The notes: generated from the letters alone by a model not told the origin. Numbered from the stretch's first letter, positions 12,890 through 23,942 are shown. The stretch is 64,000 nucleotides of DNA from Cheilinus undulatus (GCF_018320785.1 NC_054879.1:42274698-42338697); one strand, 5' to 3'. Program-made: numbers and translations.

Positions 12890-13846
12890 TGACCTATAGA
12901 ACAAAGACGGGGCCTTAAACGCACCATGGAAGACTCAAAACAATGCACGCTGCATTCAAAGACTTCAGGAAATATGTCTAATTAACAATTATGGATGATG
13001 AGATACACTGTTAATTCTGTCGACTAAAACTATGACTAAAAATGTTCGTCCACAGCCTTTTTTCATGACAAAAACTGATAAAAATAGACCTGTGATGACT
13101 ATAACTGACAAAAACCAAGTTTAGTTTTCATCAAGGTGACTAAAACTAGACTAAAATGTAGATTAGTTTTCGTCAGACATTCAGAATCTGTGATGTTTCT
13201 CTGCTGTGGGTAAATCTGTCATAAAACAATACATCTGCAGCTATTCTGCCTCTCAGCTGTAGAAAGCAGGGACCCCAGGGTGCAGAGAACACACTGACAT
13301 GATTTGGTACCGGATTTAGGCAAGAAAATAAATGCTTGGACTAAAAGTAAAGACGAAAATGTGAGTTTTTGTCGACTAACACTAGACTGAAAGGATAGAA
13401 ATGACTAAAATGTGGCCAAAACTAAAATGCATTTCATTTAAAGACTAGAACTAAGACTAAAAATGAAAATAGCTGCCAAAATTAACACTGATAAGATAGA
13501 GACAGATCACAGACATTTCTGTGGATCAGTATAATCATAAGAACAGAGATGGAGATGGAAAACTGCATTGTAATCTTTGGTTTTGTTTTTATCGTCCAAA
13601 AACCTCTTTTTACGCACTGGCAGGTCAACTTTCCTCACATTTCTGAGGCCTTATCTGAAATATATCAAAGCTTAGCTGAGCTCAACACTGTCTATTAAGG
13701 ACCTTGATTATTTTCCAGTGAGGTAAAGGAGCATTACAACCGTTACGCTTCTGCACGGCGACCCTACGGTTCCAAACGTGACCGTGAGCGCAGAGCTAAA
13801 CTATTTCCTCTTATTATTTTAAGAAGCATCACCATACTGTGGCTAG
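12890..13846 (+). repeat. Triplicated block, copy 1 (direct, interrupted by a hAT element)
   Basis: This segment matches the reverse complement of 14787-15262 over most of its length once the hAT insert at 13006-13490 is removed. Shared pieces include AAAACAATGCACGCTGCATT, GGACCTTGATTATTTTCCAG and GGCGACCCTACGGTTCCAAA. Its right half (13610-13846) also matches copy 2 at 14393-14636 in direct orientation. It does not look coding. Confidence 0.9.
13006..13490 (+). mobile_element. hAT-type non-autonomous element, copy 1
   Basis: The element begins CACTGTTAATTCTGTCGACT and ends AAAATTAACACTG, so the terminal inverted repeats are about 12 bp. The interior is built from ACTAAAA/TAGACTAAAATG-type sequence. 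It is flanked by near-identical 8-bp sequences (ATGAGATA left, ATAAGATA right), as expected for hAT transposition. The inverted copy at 14787-15262 has the uninterrupted site, ATAGGATA on its reverse complement. No transposase is encoded. Confidence 0.85.
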
Positions 13847-14345
13847 CAGTGTTTATTTTAGCAGATATTTTTAATTTTAGTCTTTGTCTTTAAATGAAAT
13901 TCATTTTAATTTCAGTGACATTTAGTCATTTCTGTCCTTTTTAGTTTTAGTCTATAAAAAGTCCTCACGTTTTAGTCTTCACTTTTAGTCCAAGCATTTA
14001 TTTTCTTGCCTGAATCTGGAACCAAATCATGCTAGTGTGTTCTATACACGCTGCCAAACCTGGGGTCCCTGCTTTCTACAGCTGAGAGGCAGAATAGATG
14101 CAGCTGCATTGTTTGTTGACAGATTTACCCACAGTGGAGAAATAGCACGGATTTTGAACATCAGATGAAAACTAAATTACATTTTTTTTCAAGTTTTAGT
14201 CATCTTGACAAAAGCCAAACTTCCTTTTTGTCCGTTTTGGTCATCTCAGATCTATTTTTGTTAGTCTTACTCTGGTTTTTGTCATGGAAAAAAGGCTGTG
14301 GACGAACACTTTTAGTCATAGTTTTAATCGACGAAAGTAACACCG
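13847..14345 (-). mobile_element. hAT-type non-autonomous element, copy 2 (inverted)
   Basis: Same family as 13006-13490 but in the opposite orientation; it begins CAGTGTTTATTTTAGCAG and ends GTAACACCG. It sits exactly at the junction between block copies 1 and 2. The flanks (GTGGCTAG left, GTTTACAT right) are not a target duplication, unlike the other family members here, which suggests that this junction arose by rearrangement. Confidence 0.8.
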
Positions 14346-14636
14346 GTTTACATTACATTGCAAACCTCATTTTATGCACAAACCTCATTTTACGCACTGA
14401 CAGAGGTCACCTTTTCTCACATTTCTGAGGCCTTATCTGAAATAGATTCCACATTTAAGCTTAGCTGAGCTCGGCACTGTCTATAAAGGACCTTGATTAT
14501 TTTCCAGTGAGGTAAAGGAGCATTACAACCGTTAAGCGTCTGCACGGCGACCCTACGGTTCCAAACATGACCGTGAGCGCAGAGCTAAAGTATTTCCTCT
14601 TATTATTTCAAGTAGCATCACCATACTGTGGTTAGA
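14346..14636 (+). repeat. Triplicated block, copy 2 (direct)
   Basis: This is a direct repeat of 13610-13846 and an inverted repeat of 14787-15040. It shares CTTATCTGAAATAGATTCCA, GGTAAAGGAGCATTACAACC and GTGAGCGCAGAGCTAAA. With copy 3 it forms a stem-like inverted repeat separated by about 150 bp. Confidence 0.9.
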
Positions 14637-14786
14637 GTCTGTAAGGACCAGTCAGGCGTACAAGGACGGACTGTTTATTACAAGCACAGCTGACTTTAAT
14701 AGCTTTTTGCGCAAAAAATGCGCGGTTTTATAAGTGAAAATTCCACATTTTGTGTGTATGTATGCGCATTAACATGTAAATACTAT
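14637..14786. other. Spacer between inverted block copies 2 and 3
   Basis: About 150 bp of unique sequence with GCGCAAAAAATGCGCGG near 14707 (a short palindrome-like GCGC pair). It is the loop of the inverted repeat. Confidence 0.6.
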
Positions 14787-15262
14787 GGCATGGTGATGCT
14801 ACTTGAAATAATAAGAGGAAATAGTTTAGCTCTGCGCTCACGGTCACGTTTGGAACCGTAGGGTCGCCGTGCAGACGCTTAACGGTTGTAATGCTCCTTT
14901 ACCTCACTGGAAAATAATCAAGGTCCTTTATATAGACAGTGCCGAGCTCAGCTAAGCTTTAATGTGGAATCTATTTAAGATAAGGCCTCAGAAATGTGAG
15001 AAAAGGTGACCTTTGTCAGTGCGTAAAATGAGGTTTTTCAGACTAATTTAATGTAAACAACACGGTTTATAAAGCTCATAACCAAAGGTTAAAGTGCAGT
15101 TTTTCCATCTCCATCTCTGCCCTGATGGTTATATTTACCTACATGTCTCTATCCTATCAATCATAATTGTTAGTTAGACATAATTCCTGAAGTCTTTGAA
15201 TGCAGCGTGCATTGTTTTGAGTCTTCTGTGGTGCATTTAAGGCCCGTCTGTGTTCTTTATGC
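14787..15262 (-). repeat. Triplicated block, copy 3 (inverted, uninterrupted)
   Basis: The reverse complement reads through the same order of landmarks as copy 1, without a hAT insert, from ACAGACGGGCCTTAAATGCA to CAAGTAGCATCACCATG. It keeps the empty insertion site of the copy 1 hAT element. Confidence 0.9.
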
Positions 15263-18200
15263 TTGCTGTTAAATATCATGGTTTGAAGTGAATCATCCTT
15301 TGGGTTGAAATGGTCATGCGTAAAGACAAAGTAGCTTTTATTCGTGAAATCAGCATCAGCTTTCTTATTGCGGATTTTTTCACTTATTCCCGTTTCTTTA
15401 ATGCCACCGTGCGTTTTTACATTTTCCTAAAGCATAAATGGGCCTTTAAAGATTTATTTAAAATGCAAAATGGAGATAAAATGACACTAAATAGGAACAT
15501 ATAATAATGACGTGAGTGAAGGCTGAAAAAATAAAAACATTTACAGAAACTTTTAAATCAGTCTCATCAGATGAAGGTTACCCACCTGTTTACTTCTTCT
15601 GTTTTGAATTGTAAACTGAATATCAAATTCTCTGTATGTTCAGCAACTCAAGTCCAAGTGCACTCAGCAGACGTGTTTAATATTGTCCGTGTTGTCTTTA
15701 CGCACTGTGGCGCCGAGCCCTTCCTCCACTACTCTGACCAATGTGCGTCTATGACGTCTAGTCATTTATTCTTTTGGCCTTTATATTCACAGAACCAAAA
15801 TTTATCACACAGCATTATGTCAAATGAAAGTAAGTCAACATTCAAATCCATTGTTGTTGCCTTGGAGACTTATTTCTGGTGCAGTGCGTCCCTGAATTTA
15901 GCGATAGGCTGGATTAAATGAGATTTACGCATTTTGGAAATGTGTGTTGACTAAATGTGTGTGACGTGATTGGGTGTATTTGGTTAACATGTTTGGTTAT
16001 GGCGAATGGTGTTCTTTATTTACAAAAGTGTGTTTGGGATTCTGCAGGACGAACGTGCTCAGTTTGGAACAGGGATGTTTTATTCACTCAAACAAAACCG
16101 CCTTTAAATCTCGATCCAGTGTTTCCAGTGTGTTTGTGTAAACTAGTTTACAAAGACAAAACCCTTTACATTGTATTTCACAGCAGCCTCACCATGTCAG
16201 TAGTTGCATCTGTATTCCAATAGGTGGCAGTAGAAATCCACATATGTGTGGCCTTCATGCTGCCAGCTGTCTCTGCTCCATTCTTTGTCAATCTGTGGTT
16301 TTTAAACTCAACTTTAACCGCAGATTCAGACTGGAGCAATGTCGATTTTCTGTTCCATTTTAATCTAATTAGTACATTTTTAAAAAGTATTAGTAAATAA
16401 AAAACAAGACGTTCCAAAATGATGTAAACACACAGCTTATTTGACGCAAACTACTCCTCAGAGAGGGACTCAGCTGCGTAAAATAGAGAAGCGTTTAGAA
16501 GAATTAGAATAATAGAAAATGAAGAAAACTGAAACGTGTGTTTTGATGTTAAATACTTGAGGATAACAAATTAAAATCTTTAAAAACAAGCGCAATTGAA
16601 GTAAAAAGTAACGCCGCAGTCAGCTGCATTTTAAACACATTTCTAGATGCAACAAAAGGAGAGGAAACAAAAAATGTCTCATAAACGGTTTGGTTTTACT
16701 GAGCCGGATTTTCTTGAAAGTTTTGTCATATTTGGGTCACATTTGAACGTTGGTAATAGACTTTAAAATATTTAATCCTTCCAACATATCCACAATAAAA
16801 ACATGTCCAAATGACGGTGCGTATTCCATGTCTGCTGTGGTGGATTAATAGGGGAAAAATTTAATCGTGCAGATTTAATCAAATAAAAGACAAAAAAAAT
16901 CTCAGTAGAAATCCTGCCAACTCGTTTAGACAATAAAAGTGAAAAAAATAAACCAACAGACTGATTTAAACAAAATTTTAGCTCACAATCAAATCGGAGG
17001 ATAAGCATCCAGCGTGCGTAATTCGTGCGTAAAAACAGTAAAGAGGTTTTTTTTTATCCCTCAGGCGCATCACCAAATCAGTCTAATAATTTTTACAGTT
17101 TAAGACTGTTTTTTAAACGACATTACGCTTTATCATTGGCCTTAAAATGATCCAAACACACTGTTTTTAAATAGAATAAAAGCTACAGGCTGAAGCTTTA
17201 TTGCGTAAAGTCTCCTGGTCCAGTCTCTCAGTCCCAGTGTGGTGCAGCAGCTCCAGACAGGACTAAAGAAGGAGCAGGTTTTAGTGTTGGGTTTTAGTGC
17301 CGTTTACTGCTCTCTGTCCTTCATGCTGGTGCTGAGAGGAGCTGCAGTCTGGAAGCTTCCTTTGAAGGAAGCTCTCCGCCGTCTATTGTCCTTGGTAATA
17401 AACTTGCTGCTTCCCTCGTTCAAGTTCCCTCACTGACAAATGTTGTCCCGAATCCTCCAACTGTTGAAATCTTTACTCCGTCCGGAAACAGCGGCACTAA
17501 AATCATTCAGAGCGCAGACGCTGTAAAGACTCACATCGGATTTGCACTGATTTAGCAGGTGATCTCAGGGTTTTTAGTTTTATTATACAGGAGGAATATG
17601 AACCGACCTTTTTCACCCTGATCTTGTCCATTTGGGTCTCAGAGAGGATCTGAGCCACCCTGCTCGATAGTGGACTCGCTAAGAAGAAATGGACCAAAGG
17701 GCCTCTTCATAAGAGTTCACTCAGAGGGTTTACAACATGTGCGCCTTTTTTTATTTCAACTCAACCGTGAGGACGATTTTGTAAATTCTCGATAGGAATT
17801 TTCCTCTAAAAACGGGACAGAAAATGGCAAAAACAAGAAAGTAGACATTTAAAATGAAAATGTACATCAAGTTTCCTGTGGCTTTAAGAATCCTGGCATG
17901 TTTGATTTATTCTTCTTCTAAGTTTAAAGATCAGAGGAAGAAAGTGGACAAACTGGAAAAAAAAGTTGGAATGTCTGTTTTTCAGGTGGGTGTTGGTTAA
18001 AAATAGTTCAGACAGCTAATTTAGAACAGACTAATATTCTACATTTAACTCAAACATTTTCTCCATGTCATGTTTTTTAAATCCCTGCCATGTTAGACTG
18101 AACAATAATAGTTTTCATGTGGTTTTGTTGAAATATCAGGTAACAGTGAAGAAATGAATGCCTTCAGTGGGTCAGAAGAATCAGGATTATAGACCAGTGT

Positions 18201-18584
18201 AGGGTGGAAATGGCTAAAGATGGCATTTAAAAAATGTACCATCTGCGTCCGCTCTGAATGCCACAGCCCCTCATAAGACACCACTCTTCAGATTTAAAGA
18301 GATTTAACTCACTGAAAAGAACAAAAAGAGAAATATTAAACACAGCCTAAACACACCTTCACCACATTTTTAAAACTTTTTATTTAGACTTTTCAGATAG
18401 AAAAAAATTGCAGGTACAGTAAAGCAAAAAGGGGAAAAAACTAAAATTACAAAAAAACAAAACAAAACAAAAAAACCACAGATCATTATGAGGTCTTGGA
18501 TTGGTCCAAACTTAAGGGCAACAAAACTGCCTCATTCAAATCAGATGTTGTACAAAAACTTGTAATTACAGTACACACATATCT
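15263..18584. other. Intergenic DNA 5' of hoxd12a, no gene seen
   Basis: About 3.3 kb of apparently unique AT-rich DNA. GCGTAA/TTACGC motifs continue to about 17210 and then nearly stop. A short open frame at 17239-17436 (65 codons) has no recognisable similarity and is not called. No hoxd13a remnant could be recognised. Confidence 0.55.
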
Positions 18585-18593
18585 ACACACACA

Positions 18594-18625
<32 letters not shown>
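18585..18625. repeat. (CA)n microsatellite, slightly interrupted
   Basis: An AC dinucleotide run with one CT interruption, immediately upstream of the hAT element at 18719. Confidence 0.9.
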
Positions 18626-18626
<1 letters not shown>

Positions 18627-18718
18627 ATACACATACTGACATACACTGACATACTGACAACACCAGTAAACATGAAGTGGCTGAATAAATGTTCCATTTT
18701 CCCACCATTTCTCTCCAA

Positions 18719-19774
18719 CAGTGGAACTCAACGTGTGGCTCTTTTATGTTTTATTTTAAATATTATTCCCAAAGAAAACTTTGAAAAAGGGGAACTTTTT
18801 GCCCCTTTTTACCATTTTTTGCCACTTTTCATCCATGTAAGCTATCTTTTCTCATTAAATACTGCTTTTTTCCTACTTTTTGCCACTTTTTTCCAATTTA
18901 TGCCCCTTATCACCATTTTTTGCCACTATTTGCCCATTTCACCTTCAACAGAAGATAAAATCATGGCTAAAATCAACACAATCATGTAGCTTTACAGTGT
19001 TTTAATATTGTTAGTGTTAACATGCGGGTGGTTGTGGTATTGTGGTGTAGCTTTTTAACATAACGTAGTGCTTTTTAGCTTGTTCATGTTTAGTGTTGTT
19101 GCTGTGTTGTGTATTGTTGTGCAGTAATTTCATAGGGAATTGTTTGCTTTTAACAGAGACTCTGCTGGATGTAAATAAGCTAACAGCTAACTCTGGTACA
19201 GCTCAGTAGCTGTAGTTTCCCTGTCAAAACAAAAAAGAAAGAAAAGAAGCTACCTTCTGCCTTTAAATATCACTTGTTTCCTTTTTTCTCCCATTTTTGC
19301 CAGTTTTTACCTCTTCTACCATTTTTTTGTCCATTTATGCTGCCTTTTGCCATTAAATACTAACAGTTTCATATTTTTTTGCCCAGTTTTGCCTCTTCTA
19401 TCCAATTTTTGTACTTTTCACCATTATTTGCCCATTAAAGCATCTTTTTGCCATTAAATACCACTTGTTTCTTCTTTTTTTGCCCATTTTTGCCACTCTT
19501 TACTGCTTTTTCAATTATTTTTTGCCACTTTTGGAACATTTTTGCCATCTGTAACTCATCTTTTCTAACTTCTCACCCATTTTTGCAACTCTCTGACTCT
19601 TTTTCCACTTTTTCTCCCAATTTTCGCCCCTTTTCGACCATTTTAGCCATCTTTAACTTATTTTTATTGCCACATCAACCCGTTTTTACCACTTTTCACC
19701 ACTTAGATTGTGGCTCTTGTGAAGGTATTTTTCAACATTTTGGCTCTGTGGTTGAGCAGGGCTGAGTAACACCG
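18719..19774 (+). mobile_element. hAT-type element carrying a degenerate TTTTTGCCACTTTT minisatellite
   Basis: The left end CAGTGGAACTCAACGTGTGG and the right end (reverse complement CGGTGTTACTCAGCCC) resemble the CAGTGGTTCTCAAC ends of hAT elements. A perfect 8-bp target duplication, CTCTCCAA, flanks it at 18711-18718 and 19775-19782. Most of the roughly 1-kb interior is a loose tandem array of units such as CCATTTTTGCCACTTTT, interrupted near 18960-19260 by unrelated sequence. Frames across it are compositional artefacts. No transposase is visible, so it is non-autonomous. Confidence 0.85.
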
Positions 19775-19782
19775 CTCTCCAA

Positions 19783-20249
19783 GATCTTTTTGAAGTCGTA
19801 GAAGTCTTCTGTTCCAAAAGATGCAAGGCCATTTTTCTGTAACCAGCACTCTGTGATGGCTTTTTTGCTCGCCACTAGCAAGATTTTTCAGAGATGGGTA
19901 TCATGACTATTGAGACCATCAGGGAACTGTCGCATAGAGGAATGTCAAGTTGTACTGATGCCACCTCCTTCCAGAAAGGCTGAATGGAGGGACAACACTT
20001 TTTAAGCTCCATTTTGGCAAAGGGGGACCCTCAGAATCCACTCAGATTTTCAGGTAAAACCACAAAATTTATACAGACAATTATCACCCTTTTTAAAGTT
20101 TAAGTGACTTTTAGATTAAAATAGAAACCTCCATAAACACGTCTTTCCACCCAGCCATCTCTGCCTGAGGAGAGCACAAACATTTTTATTACCCTGTGTG
20201 AGCAAATTATTTTGTTCTGTTTTCTAATGTTGGATTGTTTACGACTGAT
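19783..20249. other. Intergenic DNA, no feature seen
   Basis: About 470 bp between the hAT element and the next hAT-like end. No coding frame or RNA gene is recognised. Confidence 0.5.
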
Positions 20250-22509
20250 CAGTGGTTCTCAACTGGTGGGTCAGGACCCAAAAATGGATCAAGAAGCTGT
20301 TTGGAATGTGCCGTTAAAATATGGGTGAGCATATCTATGATGTAGGGAAACCATAAGTGGACATAGATTCACACATTTAAATGAATGAATGTTTTAATTT
20401 GGGTTATGAACATGTTGAAAAAAAACAAGCATTGGATAAAATTATTCTACATTCATTTGTCAGCGAGTAACCCAAAAATGAACAGACTAAAGCTGGTGGC
20501 TTTTTTTAGCCACTCTTGTACATCCATGGATGAACCCAGAAAACCAGCAATACAATAAAACTAAACATGGAAGTTTGAATTAGAAATCAAGTTTCATTAA
20601 GTCTCAGTTCACTTTTTATCTGATTTTTTAAAAAGATTTTAGAGTCTTTTTAAATACCAACAGAGGATTACACATTTCAGTTCATTACGTCTGTTCCATA
20701 AACTCAAACACATCTGTTTTTAAGATTGTTCTCATTTTCAAACATTAGCAGACGCCTTAAATGATCAAATCCTTCTCTTAGTTTCACCACACAAACATCA
20801 TTTCTAGTATTTTTGAACACTCTTTGTTCAGGATTACAAAACAGATTGGTAGATTCATGGTATCCAACTTTATTTACTGTCCTTATAGCGCTTTTCTGTT
20901 GTTTAATTATTGGATATAAATTGTTAATGTAGGGGGGAAATGAGTAAAATATAAATAAATTATCTAATCTAGATTTAAACGTAATTTTCAGATCTCTTAT
21001 TCAAGAGAGACCTGGTCAAGGCAGCACACCAGTTACACCCAGAGGAACATGAAAATATAACAAACATGAGACAAAGAAAAGGATTAAAGCAGCTAAATAA
21101 AGCGATCACATTTCTCAGTGAAATGTTCTTTAACATAAATGTAAAGTGATTCAGTGAGGCTAGATTTTTCAGATGTGGAGTACTATGTAAGTGATTCAGG
21201 GTCCAGGAAGCAAAATAAAGCAAAGGCTTTTTAATCTAGCTCATAATAAACCCTTAGAACCTGGGAGGAAATCCACCTGAAGAACAAAGCTGAACACTGC
21301 TCCAGGTTTCCAACACAGCCTGCATGAATACGAGAGGAGTTTAACCTGGTACGCCAGATGGATTTGTTTCACACATCCATCTGGAAAACTTTTAATAGTA
21401 AGCCTTTGGGAAAGGGCAGAGGATTTGAAAAAGAACTCAGAGTGTAATTGGTTGAACGTTCTGTCTGTCACATCTCTACGGTCCAATCAGAGCAATAAAA
21501 CATGTGACGTAGCCGCAGCGAGGTGTGAGTGCGCAGCTACCGAACCATGGCGACTCCGGACATGTCCATACATGACTTTGGTTGTTTTTGAAAAGAAAAC
21601 AACTCACTGCTGTTCTTTGTTCTTCTTTTAAGGAAGAAATGTCATCAAGTTCTGATAAAACTGGCGCTTTAGCAGCATCCACACTAATCTCTTCCACCAT
21701 AACTGCACTGGCCTCTTGTTGCTGCTTGCTTATGTCATGACTCCACCGTGCCTGAAAGTACTGCCCCTCGTCGCTGATTGGTCCTGTCACTTTCTAACCG
21801 GGCCCAAACGGTTCAGACGGGAGATTTGCAAGATGGATTCGCCGGTGAGAAACATGGAAATGGGTATATCTATCTGCTTTTCAAGGTTAACTCAGGATGG
21901 ATTTATGCACAAAAATATGCAAATGTAGTCATCTGTGTAGAGTTAGTGATTGCTAACCTACAGGTTCTTACATTGTGCAATGAGAAGTATATCAGCCGTA
22001 GCTGGTTATAAATCCTAAAGCTCAGTGACACACAGAGTCTCAGAGGTGGAGTACAGGAGAGGAAGCATGCACATCACCACAGTCCTAAGAGGCCTGCACA
22101 AGTGTTTTCTTAGCTAATGTGTTAAAACAGGATTTGTTTCTTTAAAAAAATCATCCAATCAAATGCCTAAATACAAATATAGTAGAACCTTGTCGGCTGT
22201 AGAGATTTGTATCGTCTTTGGAATCAGAAAAAGTGCTTGAAACAAGTCATGAATTTGGTTCTTTAGCATTTAGAACTACACAAACTGATGCAGTGAAGTT
22301 GGAGCTGAAAGCCTCCTGGAGCTCAAACAGCCTGGCTCAGAGAATAAAATATATTTCTGTATGTCCCTTCAGGGCTTCTGTAATGATCCACTTTTACTCA
22401 CATTTGCTCTGTACCGTTTGTCATATTTTATCAAAGTTGAACATTTTGGGGAGTTTGTGCCATGATTGGTCCTTATGGGATTTGATGCTTGACCAGTTGA
22501 GAACCATTG
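20250..22509 (+). mobile_element. Possible hAT element defined by two ends, with nested repeat
   Basis: The left end CAGTGGTTCTCAACTGGTGG and the right end ACCAGTTGAGAACCATTG are a matching inverted pair of the hAT type, and the subterminal sequences (GGTCAGGACCCAAAA and GGTCCTTATGGGATTTGATG) fit one family. No 8-bp target duplication can be found (CGACTGAT versus CTGTCAAC), so the two ends may belong to different insertions. A second copy of the left end only is seen near 22998-23040. Confidence 0.45.
21241..21990 (-). mobile_element. Dispersed repeat with a helicase-like leader reading frame (copy A)
   Basis: This is closely related, in inverted orientation, to 53088-53632; they share for example GAAAAGAAAACAACTCACTG, GTTCTTTGTTCTTCTT and GCAGCATCCACACTAAT. 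A minus-strand frame at 21790-21476 contains LSELDDISSLKEEQRTAV and then FLFKN. The pattern LKxEQRxAxxxFL resembles the start of RecQ-like helicases found in multicopy fish repeats, but the following Walker A motif is absent here. Family membership is therefore inference. A hairpin-like pair CCAGATGGAT / ATCCATCTGG lies at about 21353-21385. Confidence 0.55.
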
Positions 22510-22744
22510 CTGTCAACCGTTAAATCTATGTGCTCTTCTAGTTTATTAATCTACTTCTATTTAAGGCTTGGACCAAGAATCATATCTTAATAGCTTTTTG
22601 CTGAATAGTGATGAACAATTTATCAGAGTGTTTTAGAGCCTAGATCATTTTAACAATCTTTTAATACCATTTAGACAGGATGTACTTTGTCCGCACTTTT
22701 GATGATTAAAAGAACAAAAAATAGTCCAGTTATCCAAAATACAG

Positions 22745-22835
22745 CCCTCTCAACCCGGACATGGACTCTTTGAGGCCCTCTGGCAGAAGGCTGAGGTCTA
22801 TCAGGACCAAAACCTCCCAGAATAATGTATGTCTA
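22745..22835 (+). pseudogene. L2-type LINE remnant (C-terminal end of the reverse transcriptase ORF)
   Basis: The plus strand reads DSLRPSGRRLRSIRTKTSQN, which matches the LLPSGRRFR.IRTKT signature near the C terminus of L2-clade non-LTR retrotransposon proteins and the fragment at 49972-50316 of this window. Only a few dozen codons survive. Confidence 0.65.
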
Positions 22836-23288
22836 GACAGACGTATGTGTTACATTAACACTCACTGGACTGTTTATAACTCCACACTGTGTGTGTTCTA
22901 CTCATTTAGAAAAAAACTCTCAAAAAAAACCCCTCAAATTCCTAGTATGTGAAAATGTACTTGGAAATTAAACCCAATTCTGATCCTGTTGTCTAGGATG
23001 GTGGTTCTCAACTGGTGGGTTGGGACCCAAAAGTGGGTCTCAGAGCAGTTTTTCCATGTGTTTGTAAATGTTTTATTTACTTTTAGACTCAGTTTTCTGT
23101 TTTTCTTGCAATAAAAAAGCTGCTTTTAACAAAATAATGAAGTATTTTCTAAAGATCTCTGGAAAATAGTTATCATTGGGGAAAGGGGGTGTAAAACATG
23201 CCACTTTTGTCCTGTGTCTTTTTCCTATCATATTTTCGGTTCCTCAAAGAGTTTAAGTGCAACATTTTTAAACTAAGAGGAGAGTCAT

Positions 23289-23319
23289 TGTGTGTGTGTG
23301 TGTGTGTTTGTGTGTTTGG
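23289..23319. repeat. (TG)n microsatellite
   Basis: TG dinucleotide run with a TTTG interruption. Confidence 0.85.
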
Positions 23320-23389
23320 AGGGGTTTAGAGGCCCATGACTGACAGAAGCCCTGAAACTTTATTGTAGTACTCCTATTTGTCTTTCTGC

Positions 23390-23934
23390 CAGTGTTAATT
23401 TCATCGACTAAAGCTACGACTAAAAGTGTTCGTCGACGGCCTTTTTTTCCACGACATAAACTACACAGAGACTAACAAAAATAGATCTGTGATGATTAAA
23501 ACTGACAAAAAGTTAGTTTGGCTTTTGTCAAGATGACTAAAACTAGACTAAAATGTAATTTAGTTTTTATTGGACATTCAAAATCCATGATATTTCTCCA
23601 CTGTGGGTAAATCTGTCAAAAAACAATACATCTGTAGCTATTCTGCCTCTCAGCTGTAAAGAACAGGGACCACAGGTTTAGGAGAGTGAAGAGAACACAC
23701 TACCATGATTTGGTACCAGATTTAGGCAAGGGAATAATGCTTGCACCAAAAGTAAAGACTAAAATGTGAGGACTTTTTAGGGACTAAAACTAGACTAAAA
23801 TGTTTTTGAGTTTCCATGACTAAACCTAGACTGAAACTATAGAGGGTAGAAATGACTAAAATGTGACTAAAACTAAAAGACATTTCATCTAAAGACTGAA
23901 CTAAAATTAAAAACAGCTGCTAAAATTAACACTG
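23390..23934 (+). mobile_element. hAT-type non-autonomous element, copy 3
   Basis: Same family as 13006-13490. The ends are CAGTGTTAATTTCATCGACT and CTAAAATTAACACTG, perfect inverted repeats over 12 bp. It is flanked by CTTTCTGC and CTCTCTGC (7 of 8 identical). The interior is rich in TAGACTAAAATG motifs and non-coding. Confidence 0.9.
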
Positions 23935-23942
23935 CTCTCTGC

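Noticed and set aside
17239-17436. 65-codon plus-strand frame upstream of the Hox genes, considered as a hoxd13a relic
   Set aside because: No resemblance to group 13 Hox N termini or homeodomain; no splice context; probably chance.
18780-19720. Array-like repeats considered as a CRISPR or coding repeat
   Set aside because: Units vary in length and sequence, have no fixed spacers, and lie inside a hAT element of a vertebrate genome.
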